From the NCBI GenBank assembly GCA_949358305.1, contig OX442314.1, positions 21,321,060-21,385,059 on the forward strand: a stretch of 64,000 bases of DNA, in the 5' to 3' direction. Shown here in pieces: positions 38,201 to 52,283 of this stretch (position 1 is its first letter; the number at the start of each line of letters is the position of its first letter). Origin of the DNA: Strigamia acuminata. Lineage: Eukaryota > Arthropoda > Chilopoda > Geophilomorpha > Linotaeniidae. The position numbers were made by a program, and so were the translations under genes. The notes under the pieces were generated by a model that was not told the DNA's origin, searched no databases, and was given only the letters and a program-made list of their open reading frames with translations.

Positions 38201-39938
38201 AAGGAAAACATTAAATAAGGTTATTTGTAATGAGATGTAATGCAATAAGGATTCTGTTTAAAATTCAGGTCCATTAACTATGTAGAAATTGAAATTAAAA
38301 ATTAAAGTTGGTTATAAACCGGAGGCAAGATTGTTTTAATTAGTAATTATCTATTCGAATCACAGTTTTGAGCTCAAATATAATAATTTTTTGTCATTTA
38401 AAATTAGTTTTATGCAGAAACAAACCATAAATGGGTCATGATTTTATTAAACATTAAAATAAAATTGAATACCGGTATATAAATTTAAAAAATCAATTAT
38501 CGTTAAAATTTTATGTCAAAAATCCGCAAATATAAGATATGAATGCTTTTGAAAAACAATAAAAAGCACATCAAGGATAAAGTTTTAGTGCAAAAGTTCT
38601 GAAATTCTTTTGAAACTATAAAACATTTAAATATAAATTGAAATAAAAATAAAAAATGTGGCAAACATCAATAAAATACATTTCAAAAAAATATATATTT
38701 CAAAAAAAATGATTTATTAGATTGTTTTTTTCCATAGCTCTACGGAAAAAAATAGTTCAACAGAAATAACAATTACCGAAAATTTAAAAGAAAAAATTTA
38801 GGAATAAAAATACAGTTTTAATTATAATTAGAAAACCCGAATCGACTATAAAGACTACGCGTACAATGTCAATCGAAAACAGAAACAAAACGAGAACAAA
38901 AAGACCATATGTCGCAGACATGAACGAAGCACTTCATGTGGAGTTTCAAGAGTCCAATTTTCTACTTTTCCCCCAAGATGAAATATATATAATAAAAATC
39001 TAATTCAGCTCGTTTTTTCGGGTGCTTTCAACACAACTTAATTCATAGTAATTTTCTAAAAAATGCATTGAATAAATTTTTATAAATACATTATCAGATA
39101 AACGCGCTCTGAAAACAACTGCCAACTGCCATTATAGAACACCTGGTAATCCCAACATTATTTATTACGATATGTACTCATGTAACAAACAACACGTTCA
39201 TCAAAGCTCCGTAGGTATTTTTCAAATTATGTCCAAATCATGTCAATTTATAAGCTAAAAATTGAGTATGTCCAATGCGTTGCATCATTTATGTGAATGT
39301 CAGAGTTGTTGATAAGAAAAATTGTTTTTAATTTCACCGAGGAATATTAAATATTAATAATTCAATTAATCTGCCTGAGTTTATTAACTTAGTGTTAATA
39401 ATTTATAAATGTTTCAGCGTTCGACGTTCAAAAAAGCCGAAAAAAATAAGAGAATTTAGAGATTATAAAACCATTTTTCTCTCTTTTCAGCTTCACAATT
39501 TACCCCGCTTCTTTTTATCTAATCTTTGTTTACATATTAACATTTTACTTTGCTTCACCTTGGCATTTGTTCGGCTCAACACGAATCTACGACACATTTA
39601 TTCCGAAAAAAGTTACTATTGTTTAATAAATACACACCTATTCCACGTAATCCGTACACTTGAATTCTGGCAGAGAGCACCATTCTCATTCCCATAATCC
39701 CACACATTGCTTCCACCATCAACATGAACCACTAACACCAAATCCCTTAAACCCCCGCTATTGAAAAGTATGACAAAACAGCTCTGTCAACTTCCTCAAA
39801 CCCACATTCACCTCTTCCCACTTTTAATGTGATAATAAAACCATCAATTATGATTAATAAAACCAGTCAACTCACTCCTACCTTCGACCGATTGACACGC
39901 ACAAACTAATTGTATTGATAAATGAGTTTTTCTCTTAC

Positions 39939-40070
39939 CTGATTAGTTTCCACCGATGGTCCGCCACCAAAACAAGTCAAGAAAAGAAAATTGTGGAAAA
40001 TAAAATTTTCGGACTTGGAAGTGTTAACGAAAAGGGGTAGAGTAAATCCAGCGCAAGGGACAGGGCAATG
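39939..40070 (-). other. Candidate untranslated exon with strong donor, possible Syt7 5' exon
   Basis: Reading leftward, the sequence ends AACTAATCAG followed by GTAAGAGA, a near-perfect 5' splice site at 39938. The upstream ~130-450 bases are GC-richer than the surroundings and have no open start. It points the same way as Syt7 and could be a distal 5' untranslated exon whose partner acceptor is at 3115. The upstream boundary is arbitrary here. Confidence 0.25.
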
Positions 40071-43000
40071 ATGTACCCACTCTGAATGCTGCCCCCTATC
40101 GATGATTAAGTGCTACAGTAATTCTTTCATGTTGGTATTAGAAAGAGGAAGCTACTGAGTGAGGTAAGCACCTCGACTCACAACTGTGTGTGCAGCGTGT
40201 TCCTGCCACGGGTTGGAGCCAGGACGAGTCTATGTTAGTGGAAACTCATTGGTTGGTAGGTGGAAACTGTGCAAAGCTTAATGCTGAGGATATTAGTTCC
40301 GCTCTCACTGTGGCCAGGTTTGTTTTCCTTTTTAACATAGATTAAGTTCGCGCGGTTTACGCTTGTTTGTAATGATTATGGGAATGGGAATGGTTTAATA
40401 GTGAATACAAAGGAAATGACATGTATCGATTTTTATTTATTCTGCTGGCAACTTGTTGATGTGCGTTTGAGTACACATGCGACTTGTGGCTCGTTAAAAT
40501 TTACATGGAAAACGGTGAGCTGTGCTTATATTGACATGTTTTTCTACTAGTTGGCAGATTCTAATTGTAGCAAACAATTAAGTCGTGTGTGGCTGTTGGA
40601 AGTTGTTTTAGGGATCAGCTGGAGTCACAATTCCTGCTGAAAGCTAGCTTGTGATGGGACCACTTGAGTTGCAATAAAAATAAAAATAAAAATGTAAAGT
40701 CAGTTGTAAAATTTATGGTTTTTCTCGGATTTTTATTTCTTCTTAGTATTAATTTTTTTTAAAGAAAAAGCATCGGTTATCAATTATCAACTATTTTTGT
40801 TGTTAAAAGCCATTGAACGTAATTTTTGACGAAATACCATAGGTCAAGGCGGACACACCAGCTTCATTTGTGGGGAGCTTATCGAATTTAGAGAGGTATT
40901 TTGAAGGTTAGACTAGATAGTTATTAAGGAACGAGGAAAAATAAAATACCATAGGTCAAAGCAGATGTGCAAGCAGCCATTCGAGTGAATATATTTTGGA
41001 GTTTAGCTGTCACACAAAGAGAAAACCGTCTTGTTAAAATTCACTCAAATTTCTAAGAGACACGTCTAGCTGTCTGAGGGATTTCATTCGTATTTGCAGG
41101 TGGCTCTTTGATCATAAATAAAGGATGAAAAGACAAATAAATTTAAATATTTATAAATAAATGTTGACGCGCTCAAAATCTCATTTTAAACGTTATTGTT
41201 TTTATTTACTGGCTACAATTTTTTAATATTCTGGTATTAAATTCTAATGGCCTCGTAATTTTACTTGTGCGATCTAAACTATCTCTGTGTGATACTGTCA
41301 AATACTGTCATTGGTAAGATAAATTAATGATCATTAAAATGAGGTCATGATACAAGACGTTAAACTGCACTCTAGCGGCCAAATAGTGCGATAAATTACA
41401 AGACAAAGTCAAACCCGAGGTCAAACCAAACCAAACAGACAAGAGTAATTGGAAACTACTGTCAAAAGAGTACAACACACAATAATAACAGTCAGATAAG
41501 AGCAACAAACTCGTTAGCGCGTGCAGATAACTAGCACTAATCAGTGGTTGCCACCTTGTGCTCGCTTTCAAACTGATTAAAAGTAAAAGCCCGCATCTTC
41601 CCTGATGGCGATCGCTTCCTTTCATCAAACAACAGCTCCACACCTAGATGATGTTGTTATGGCAAATTTAACGCAGCTTATCTGATTATTAATTCCTTCG
41701 ATGATTTTGCATGTGAAAATATTATTTCTAAGTTTAACTCTTAGCAATGTTCATTTAACACTCACTAGATGGCCAGGAGGTTGTTAGGTTGTTACTGTGG
41801 CAACGGGCAGTTCTCATCCTTACTTGAATTTATTCCATCGCGTATTTAGCGCATCATGGGAGGTGTAATAATATTGAAATTGCACTTCAGCTTGCAGCTA
41901 GATGATTACATGTGAGCTTTTGGATTGATTTATACACGATGTTAAATTTTTTTTGATGGCTTGATGTTATTTTAAGTTGAGTTTAATATGAATCTCGGCG
42001 GAGGATGAAGTATTTATATTATATTTTTAATTTTAGATTTATTTATCGCACTTATAAACGAAGTTTAACGGGGTAAAATTTAAACTTGTGCCTATTCATC
42101 TATTAAATTTATGCTAACAAATGTTAATTGCGGTTTATTGTCGTGTATCATTTAGCTAATGAGTCACATCGTGTTTAAGGAGCTGTGAACTTGAAAAAGA
42201 TCAAAATGTTGTGTTATTGTAACGGTCAACAGTGCGACGGAGGGCAAGGGTGCATGCGCAATCCACGATAATGGAATTACTCTTTTTGTGCGTGTCGGGT
42301 AGTTCTTCCAATTACAGAAATCTTAAGGGAGAAAAATTAAGTGTTTTGCAATTTTTGCTACTTTGTGCTCACTGTTTTTGTCGGCCAGCCACTTCTATTT
42401 TTATCATCGTATTTTGAAGAGAAAAGGTTCATAAAGGGAGGTGAAGAACAGTTTATTTTGTGTGGTAACATACACCATATGTTGGGAAACAAGTGAAGCC
42501 TGCACACTGTATTAGTGGTTTTGAATTTCGTTTCATTGACCGTTGAATTGTTTGTTTGCATTTTGCCATTATTATTACGTTTTTTTTAAAAAATATGGTC
42601 TGTTTTTAATGGTAGTTAATGTAAAAAATGTGCTAGTTCATCATTTCATAAATAATTAATTAAAAGCGGCAAAGTTTTAGTAAGTTTTTACAAAGTCACA
42701 GTCTAATTACTCGTAATTTAAAACTTTTTCAATTAACTCTTAAATTTGACACGTTTGACAAATTAAAACTCGGTTAAGAAATGGGAAAGTGTGTATGTTC
42801 ACGTTTGGTAAAATTATATTAACTTTCTTTTTTTTTTAATTTATGAAGATTGGAAATGAAGTGTCTATAAATACATTGCTGAATTCCAGTGGCAAACAAA
42901 CTACAATTTCAGCTTCTAAATCAATAGTTATGTAAATACAACTGGAAATAAGTTTTGTCCTTTTACATTCGCACATCAACGCACACCAATATTAAAAACA

Positions 43001-44378
43001 TAAATAAAAATTGGAAGAAAAACAAAACCTTTGTTGTTTAATTCTCTATTCTTTACTTGGATTGAAAATTCAAAGGTCACAAATCGGAGAAAAAAATGAA
43101 TATGAGTTCTGTCAGTCAGCAAAATATTGAATTTTTTTCTGTTTCTGTTTCTCATTTCCTTTCTTTATATAAAAAATAAATAAATAAGGGTATAAATAAT
43201 TGAAAAATATTTGTTTTTAGGTTTTAGGCCATTAAAAGGGTCCGGCATGAGCAGCTTCTTCGATGATAGATTAGATAAGTACTACAGCAAAAACATAATT
43301 TCACTTGTAAGCCTAAAATGTCTTAGTGAGTTGATGAGTCATTGCAGAGAAACCACAATTTTTCCAAATACCAACAGAAGGTCCATTGGGGATTTTCCTG
43401 TTATTGATCGCCCGAAACAAGTCTTTTAATTACTTGGACAAAAAAAAACAAATTTCTTACTTCGTGTGAGGTAATGGAAGAAATAAATATGTTCGTTTTG
43501 TTAATTATTGTCTCCGTATTTAAAAAATTGCATATTACGGGTATTTTAGTTTCCTGTTTAATTAGATGTGAATTAGACAACGCTATGAAGTACAATGTTA
43601 CAACTCATTAAATGTTAATTAAAATGTATATCCGCACTATGCTCATCGTCACAGATGTCAAAATAATTAAAGGTCATATGAGAAGATACGGAAACATACA
43701 ATTTGTTTTAATTTCTATCAACAGTAGATTTTAAATTATTAAATATAAAAAAATATTACAAATTAATTGATTGATGAGTCGTCATGGAAATTTTAATGAA
43801 AGTCTTTAGTTGAAACAAGAATATGTATACAGGAAGTGTATGAATCTCATTTATTAAATTTTGTTTCTTACGATTTGACAGTAAGGTATCAGTTGAATTA
43901 AGGTTTAAACTTAAGTAAAGCCATAATGTGACAAGCAACATACATTCTCTTGACAATTACAATTACACTCGAAAAAATGGAGGAAGATAAATGTATAAAA
44001 CTATCAAATTAGACGTATTTGCAATTAGAGACGGTTTTCTCCCCGTTTCAACTTTTATTTTCGAATGAGTAGTTTATAATGAAACGTTAATTAACAAGAA
44101 CAACAAGGAAGTAATTAGTTTAACGTCAACGCTGCATTAAAAATGTATATTTATATCATTAAATGATGACTGATCTAATTTTGACTGACTTGTACAATAG
44201 TTAAATTAAACACAATCAGTGTTTTGTCTGTTTCTTTTACTAAATTGCAGTAAAGAAGGCTCAATTTTTTTAATCGACCAGCGCAAATACAAAGATTAAA
44301 ATTGCATGATGTATTGTATTGCAAAGGATGCGCGTAAATTGGGAAAACGCCCAAATGTCGATTTTTTTTGTCATTTTA

Positions 44379-44708
44379 AACTACAGTACAGTTCGTGCCC
44401 GGTCTCTTGGCGCTAAATTCATACTGCGCATCCGATTCTGCGCAGACAATTTCCAGTTGTTATTTATCAGTATTAAGCCTAATATTAAGCCTAATTATGC
44501 TAAAATAAAGTAAATAAACAACAATATTTTGGTCATACGGTGTAAATTACTTTTAATGATGAGTTTATTATTGTTTATTTACTTTATTTTAGCATAATTA
44601 GGCTTAATATTAGGCTTAATACTGCTAAATAACAACTGGAAATTGTCTGCGCAGAATCGGATGCGCAGTACGAATTTAGCATCAAGATACCGGGCGCGAA
44701 GTGTAGTT
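44379..44708. mobile_element. Long foldback element, MITE family B
   Basis: The left arm (about 44379-44521) and right arm (about 44571-44708) are inverted copies over roughly 130 bp, with only scattered mismatches and one small indel, around a ~49-bp spacer. Each arm contains TCTGCGCAGA and repeats of TATTAAGCCTAA. A transcript of this region would form a long double-stranded hairpin. The terminal part matches 9441-9839. Confidence 0.8.
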
Positions 44709-46582
44709 CGGGTGGCAATACTTAAAGTTTAATTTTTTTTAAAGAATAATGCCGTCTGTCGCGTGGAATGACTTGACGTTTTCCCCATGCGATGAACTCT
44801 AGACGACGATAGAACCCATAAAATAAGCATTGACTATCTAATTCTCCTGGCGACGAGTCTGCAACGTTTTATTACTGATGCAGGTGCCGCGTGGAAATAA
44901 GCTCAGGTTTTCATTTACATTTCCTTAATAATAATATAAAAAAGCTCATTATATTAGATCCCGTTTTATCAATACCAAAAGTAATGGGGAACACCAAACC
45001 CGATTATTATTTCTTCGTGAAATTGTGTCGAGTTCCAATTCGACATCACAGTATTTTGACGTTTCTCTTTTTACAGGGAACTTGTTGCACTTGAGTGTGT
45101 TTATCATGAAAGTTTTGACGAGTTTGCATTCAATAGATGAAGATGTGTTTTTTCCTACATGGCAGATGTGTCTGCTTTTGTCACACAGTCTACAACAGAT
45201 CAATACAAAGCATTATCGCATGCACGCATATAAATGCGCGTAACTCCTGGGCGATGCTACGTGCTTTTCACATTATTATCCTGCCCTATCCGAGCGCCTG
45301 AGTGGTTGGCATGGTCGCAGTTCAAAGCCGATACGAGGACGCTACCAGGATTATTTTTAAGAAGATGGGTAAAAAATAAATCCAATTGGAATTGCACTAT
45401 AACCAAAACGTTTTAGGTGCGATGCAAAGCCGGAGTTTACTGCGCATTGCTTGTTAATGAACCGTTCGCTATAAAAGCAAAGTGTTGTAAAATGTTTTTC
45501 ACGTATTTCTTCGGGTTTCTTTTTTGTTCTTTTTTTTTCGAGAAAATATTCCTGGGCGATTGGTTTCTGTTCTATAGGAGGTCTGAAGTCGCAGGTGCAC
45601 TTAACTATTCATTCGATTCAACCAGTCGTTCGGTTTGGATAGAAATTTCGCCTTTTTGGTCTTTGAAAACCTTTCACTTGGCCCCTAAAAGCTGCGCTCG
45701 GAAGAGAATAGATGGTCTTGTGCGAGGAGCGTAAATCACTTTTATTCGCACTTCTTTCGCTCGAGTTAAGCGACTAATGTTCAATTTTGGTTGGTTGCAT
45801 CTTGAAAATATTCGCAAGTTAAATGTTTCCCACGATGGGGTTTTCTTCTAACCTTGGCGTTTTATCGATTTTCAATCACAAGCTTCCGCGCGTCCAAAAA
45901 TCAATAACATTTTTTTAATCGAACCAAACACGCATGAAAATCTATACTCATTCGGTGTAATTTTTCAAAGTGGCCGGGTGAGAGAGAGATGAAATGAAAA
46001 AATAATGTATCGATTGAGTTTACATTATTGTTATTGTTATGATGATAAAGGAACTGGAATTGTATATTTTCTTTTGATGATTTGTTGAGTTATTGACATT
46101 GCGGGAGGTCAATAATAAATGGGAAAAGAAAAATGTCTAAAAAAAAGTAACTCGAGTGTCATTCACGTTCACGACTTATGTCGTTATTTCATGCATCGCA
46201 ACATCTGTAAGAACTTTGTTATCTCTGTTGTGAAAAAAGAAACAATTATTTGGTTAAATTTTGATGTAGCAATTGATTTTGTGGCATTTTTGTTTGTTTT
46301 TTTTATCTGAGAAGGAAATTACTTTTAAGCTTTTAACAACACTTTTGTAGTTATAACAAAAGTAATTTGCAGAAGAGTTATTTTTCTGATTCGATTCTTG
46401 ACGTGCATGTACTAAATTGAATTTTGTTTTTAATTTCGTTGAAATGTCAGAGAAGAAAAACAAAGAGAAAAAACATGCAATATTGATTCGGAATCAAAAC
46501 TTCTCATTTCCTTTTAACGATTTTATTTCAGGGAATCGAATGATAATAAATAAAAAGTAACTGAAAAATACAATTTAAGAAT

Positions 46583-46608
46583 CTTTTTTTTTTTTTTTTT
46601 TTGGAAAA

Positions 46609-46639
<31 letters not shown>

Positions 46640-46640
46640 T
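46583..46640. repeat. Poly-T run followed by an (ATT)n microsatellite
   Basis: About 20 T residues, then about 10 ATT units, upstream of the CCT2 promoter. Likely polymorphic in length. Confidence 0.9.
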
Positions 46641-46695
46641 TCTAATTATTGTTTTTTTTTTAAGAGATCAATTTCAATTGCAAATTTTTTGGTTA

Positions 46696-46743
46696 TATCG
46701 ATAACCTGACTTGCTGTTGCATAAAAGGAATCGATAACCTGAC
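46696..46743. promoter_or_regulatory. Duplicated DRE-like box in the CCT2 promoter
   Basis: TATCGATA (46696-46703) is the perfect palindrome bound by DREF at insect growth and housekeeping promoters. The 14-mer ATCGATAACCTGAC occurs at 46697-46710 and again at 46730-46743. The pair lies 90-135 bp upstream of the CCT2 start codon. Binding is inferred from motif identity. Confidence 0.55.
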
Positions 46744-46830
46744 CTATTTCGATGTTCTCTCACGAGAGGCCGCAACGATAGAACACAATTGCATTTCATT
46801 CCTTAGTGCTGTTAGGCTTATTCATTCACA

Positions 46831-49161
46831 ATGTCGGTAAGTAACAAAAATATCATTTGGTGTGATTTAAGTAACCTAAATGTTTCAAAAAGAGCATTAA
46901 TAGTGCATATAGACTCTGAACATTAATCGAGCTATGAGATTTTAGTTAGAATTGTGAAAAACAGATGAAAAGAGTGGCGGCCATGTGGTCGTCTGACATT
47001 ACCGTTTAAGGCGTTCTAGTTTCACGTTAATTTTTTGTAATTCTCAGGTTGGTATGGCACTGAACCCGATTCAGATCTTGAAAAATGAAGCTGAAGAAGA
47101 AAGGGCTGAAACAGCTCGACTTTCTTCCTTCGTTGGCGCAATCGCTATAGGTGATTTAGTGAAGACCACTTTAGGCCCGAAAGGAATGGTAAGAAAAAGC
47201 ACGAAAAAACTAAATTTCGACTATTTAATTTTTAACAAATATTTTCATTTTAGGATAAGATTTTGGTGAGTGTTGGTCGCAATTCAGGCACCGTGGAAGT
47301 GACAAATGATGGTGCGACAATTCTTAAGGCCGTTGGTGTGGATAATCCAGCGGCGAAGGTTTTAGTTGGTAAATTCTGCCAAATTGAACGAATTTGAAGA
47401 AGTTTATTGAATTTTTGCATTTATTTAGATATATCCAAAGTTCAGGATGACGAAGTTGGTGATGGAACAACTTCAGTAGCTGTTTTAGCGAGTGAATTGT
47501 TAAAAGAAGCTGAATTACTTGTTTCGATGAAAATTCATCCGCAAACAATCATTTCTGGGTGGCGAAAATCCACCGACGAAGCTCTGCGAACACTAACAGC
47601 AGCAGCTAGAGATAACGGGTAAAAAGACAGCGAAAAATATATTTACATTTTGTTATTAATGTTTATAATTCATTATTTCTCTATTAGGAATTATCCTGAG
47701 CAATTCGCTATCGATCTGACGAACATTGCTCGGACAACTCTCAGCTCTAAGATATTGTCTCAACACAAGGAGTTCTTTTCCAAACTGGCTGTCGAAGCTG
47801 TTTTAAGATTAAAGGTTTATTTTTTGTTGATTTGATAACGGGGGTAAATTTTCCATTGACATTATTTTTGTATTAGCGCACTGGAACTTTGGAAGCCATC
47901 CAAATTCTGAAGAAACTCGGTGGAAATTTGACAGATTCATTCTTAGACGAAGGTAAAATTGAATTAAATTATGTAGTTCGTGAAATAAATAATAAACCGG
48001 CTATCTCTAGGGTTTCTATTGGATAAGAAAATCGGTTTACATCAACCGAAACGTGTAGAGAAAGCGAACATCTTGGTTGCTAACACTCCAATGGACACTG
48101 ATAAAATTAAAATCTTCGGCTCACGCGTACGAGTAGATTCAACAGCCAAAGTGGCCGAATTGGAGTTGGCAGAAAAAGAGAAAATGAAGGAAAAAGTTGA
48201 TATGATTCTCAAACATAACGTCAATGTCTTTATTAACAGGTTTTTTTTAATTTAATTTAATTCGATTTAATTTTTTTTTGAATTTAACACTTAATTGACT
48301 TTACAGACAACTGATTTACAATTATCCCGAACAATTGTTTGCCGACGCTGGTGTTATGGCGATCGAACACGCCGATTTTGATGGGATTGAGCGTCTGGCT
48401 CTCGTGACCGGTGGAGAAATCGTTTCCACGTTTGGAAACCCCGAGCAAGTGAAATTGGGCCATTGTGATCTTATCGAAGAGATCATGATCGGTGAAGACA
48501 AACTGATTAAGTTTTCGGGAGTTGCGATGGGAGAAGCGTGCACCATCGTATTGCGTGCCGCTACCCAGCAGATTTTAGACGAGGCTGAACGTTCTCTTCA
48601 CGATGCTCTTTGCGTCCTTTCGCAAACGATCAAGGAGACACGAACGGTCTATGGAGGCGGTAAGTTAATTCCAACCGTTATAAGGCAAATTTTTTTTAAT
48701 TTCTTGTATTTTTAGGGTGTTCGGAGATGTTAATGGCCAACGCGGTGTCCCGTTTGGCAGCGAAAACACCTGGAAAGGAATCCGTAGCTATGGAATCGTT
48801 TGCTAAGGCTTTGCGACAGTTGCCGACCATTATAGCGGATAATGGCGGTTACGATAGTGCGCAATTGGTGTCTGAATTGCGTGCCGCGCACAGTGCGGGA
48901 AAAGACAGTTTTGGATTAAGTAATAAAATTAGTTTGTTTTTTCTTTTTCAATTTAATTAATTTTTTTCTTATCTTGTTTCAATGCTAGATATGGATGAAG
49001 GCCGAATTGACGATATGATAACCAGAGGTATTACCGAGTCGTACCTCGTTAAACGACAAGTGCTGGTGAGCGCGGCTGAAGCTGCCGAGATGATACTCCG
49101 TGTCGATAATATCATCAAAGCCGCGCCGCGCAAACGCGCTCCTGATAACAGAATGCATTAA
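46831..49161 (+). CDS. CCT2: T-complex protein 1 subunit beta (CCT2 chaperonin subunit)
   Basis: One of eight subunits of the cytosolic TRiC/CCT ring, which folds actin, tubulin and other proteins using ATP. Ten coding exons: 46831-46836, 47048-47188, 47254-47368, 47429-47618, 47688-47814, 47877-47952, 48011-48239, 48307-48659, 48716-48919, 48989-49161. All have GT-AG borders and the phases close to 537 residues (the human protein has 535). The beta-subunit signature starts after the short N-terminus ([29 protein letters not shown]). The ATP-site motif GDGTTS is at about residue 95. The C-terminus reads [12 protein letters not shown]. The first exon encodes only Met-Ser before a GTAAGT donor. 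A DRE-like pair precedes the gene and a poly(A) signal follows the stop. Confidence 0.97.
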
Positions 49162-49204
49162 AAAGCTTGTTAATTCCATAATAATCATTTTTTTATACGA
49201 TGAA

Positions 49205-49210
49205 AATAAA
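49205..49210 (+). terminator. Poly(A) signal of CCT2
   Basis: AATAAA 44 bp after the CCT2 stop codon. Confidence 0.7.
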
Positions 49211-49290
49211 TTCGTTGTAGATTATGCTCCAGAAGTAATTGTTTGATCACTTCAAAAAAAAAGGAAAGTTACATTCCATTACCTACAACT

Positions 49291-49296
49291 TTTATT
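49291..49296 (-). terminator. Poly(A) signal of ArfGAP2/3
   Basis: AATAAA on the minus strand, about 230 bp after the ArfGAP stop. The inferred cleavage site would fall within some tens of bases of the CCT2 transcript end. Confidence 0.55.
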
Positions 49297-49521
49297 TCGA
49301 ACAAATCCACATTACTTCTTTACCATGATTACATTAACCCATTGAGTTTTACAAAATGAGTGAGTTAAATTTCGCATTGTACCTGAACCGGAAGTAAATT
49401 AAATCAATGGAGTTTTTAGGAGTGAAATTTAAATTTTTTTTTTTTAATAACGAGAAAAAAATAATGATGCGCATAAATGGGTATAAGTTTCAAATTGTAG
49501 AACGCCGACAAATCTTCGCTT

Positions 49522-52088
<2,567 letters not shown>

Positions 52089-52283
52089 TTTGCACTTTAA
52101 ATGATGACGATTTTAAATTAACAAGGCGTCTATTTATCGAGAATCCGGTCGTGACGTAGTACTTTCTCTGGGTTTCTGCGGGGTTACCGAAGCAATGACG
52201 ACGATACACGCGTTACAAAATTCTAGATAAAACTACGCGCGCGACATCTCTCGAAGTTACGAGGAAATAACATACTATTGCAA
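52089..52283. promoter_or_regulatory. Shared bidirectional promoter of ArfGAP2/3 and AMN1
   Basis: The 195 bp between two divergent start codons must hold both 5' untranslated regions and core promoters. It is GC-richer than the introns around it and contains GTGACGTA (CRE-like) and TTTATCGAGA. No TATA box stands out. Confidence 0.6.

Larger units (their letters stand above)
31405..39938. other. Gene-free AT-rich tract right of the BEL element
   Basis: I see no supported coding exon. Contents include a two-copy tandem duplication (34530-34687), a small GGGCCC-rich inverted-repeat element (35086-35252), an X-box-like motif at 36687-36700, and long AT-rich runs. It is possibly Syt7 upstream intron, if the donor-like site at 39938 is real. 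Confidence 0.5.
40071..46690. other. Gene-free tract left of CCT2
   Basis: AT-rich and without a coding exon I can support. It holds a ~28-bp direct repeat (ATACCATAGGTCAA at about 40846 and 40949), an X-box-like site at 41791-41804, a long foldback element (44379-44708), and poly-T plus an (ATT)n microsatellite just before the CCT2 promoter. Confidence 0.5.

Noticed and set aside
43211-43429. 72-codon plus-strand open frame
   Set aside because: No homology I recognise, and no plausible promoter or splice context.
45285-45355. tRNA-like or SINE-like string (GAGTGGTTGG ... AGTTCAAAGCC)
   Set aside because: Faint A- and B-box resemblance only; no acceptor stem or cloverleaf can be folded on either strand.
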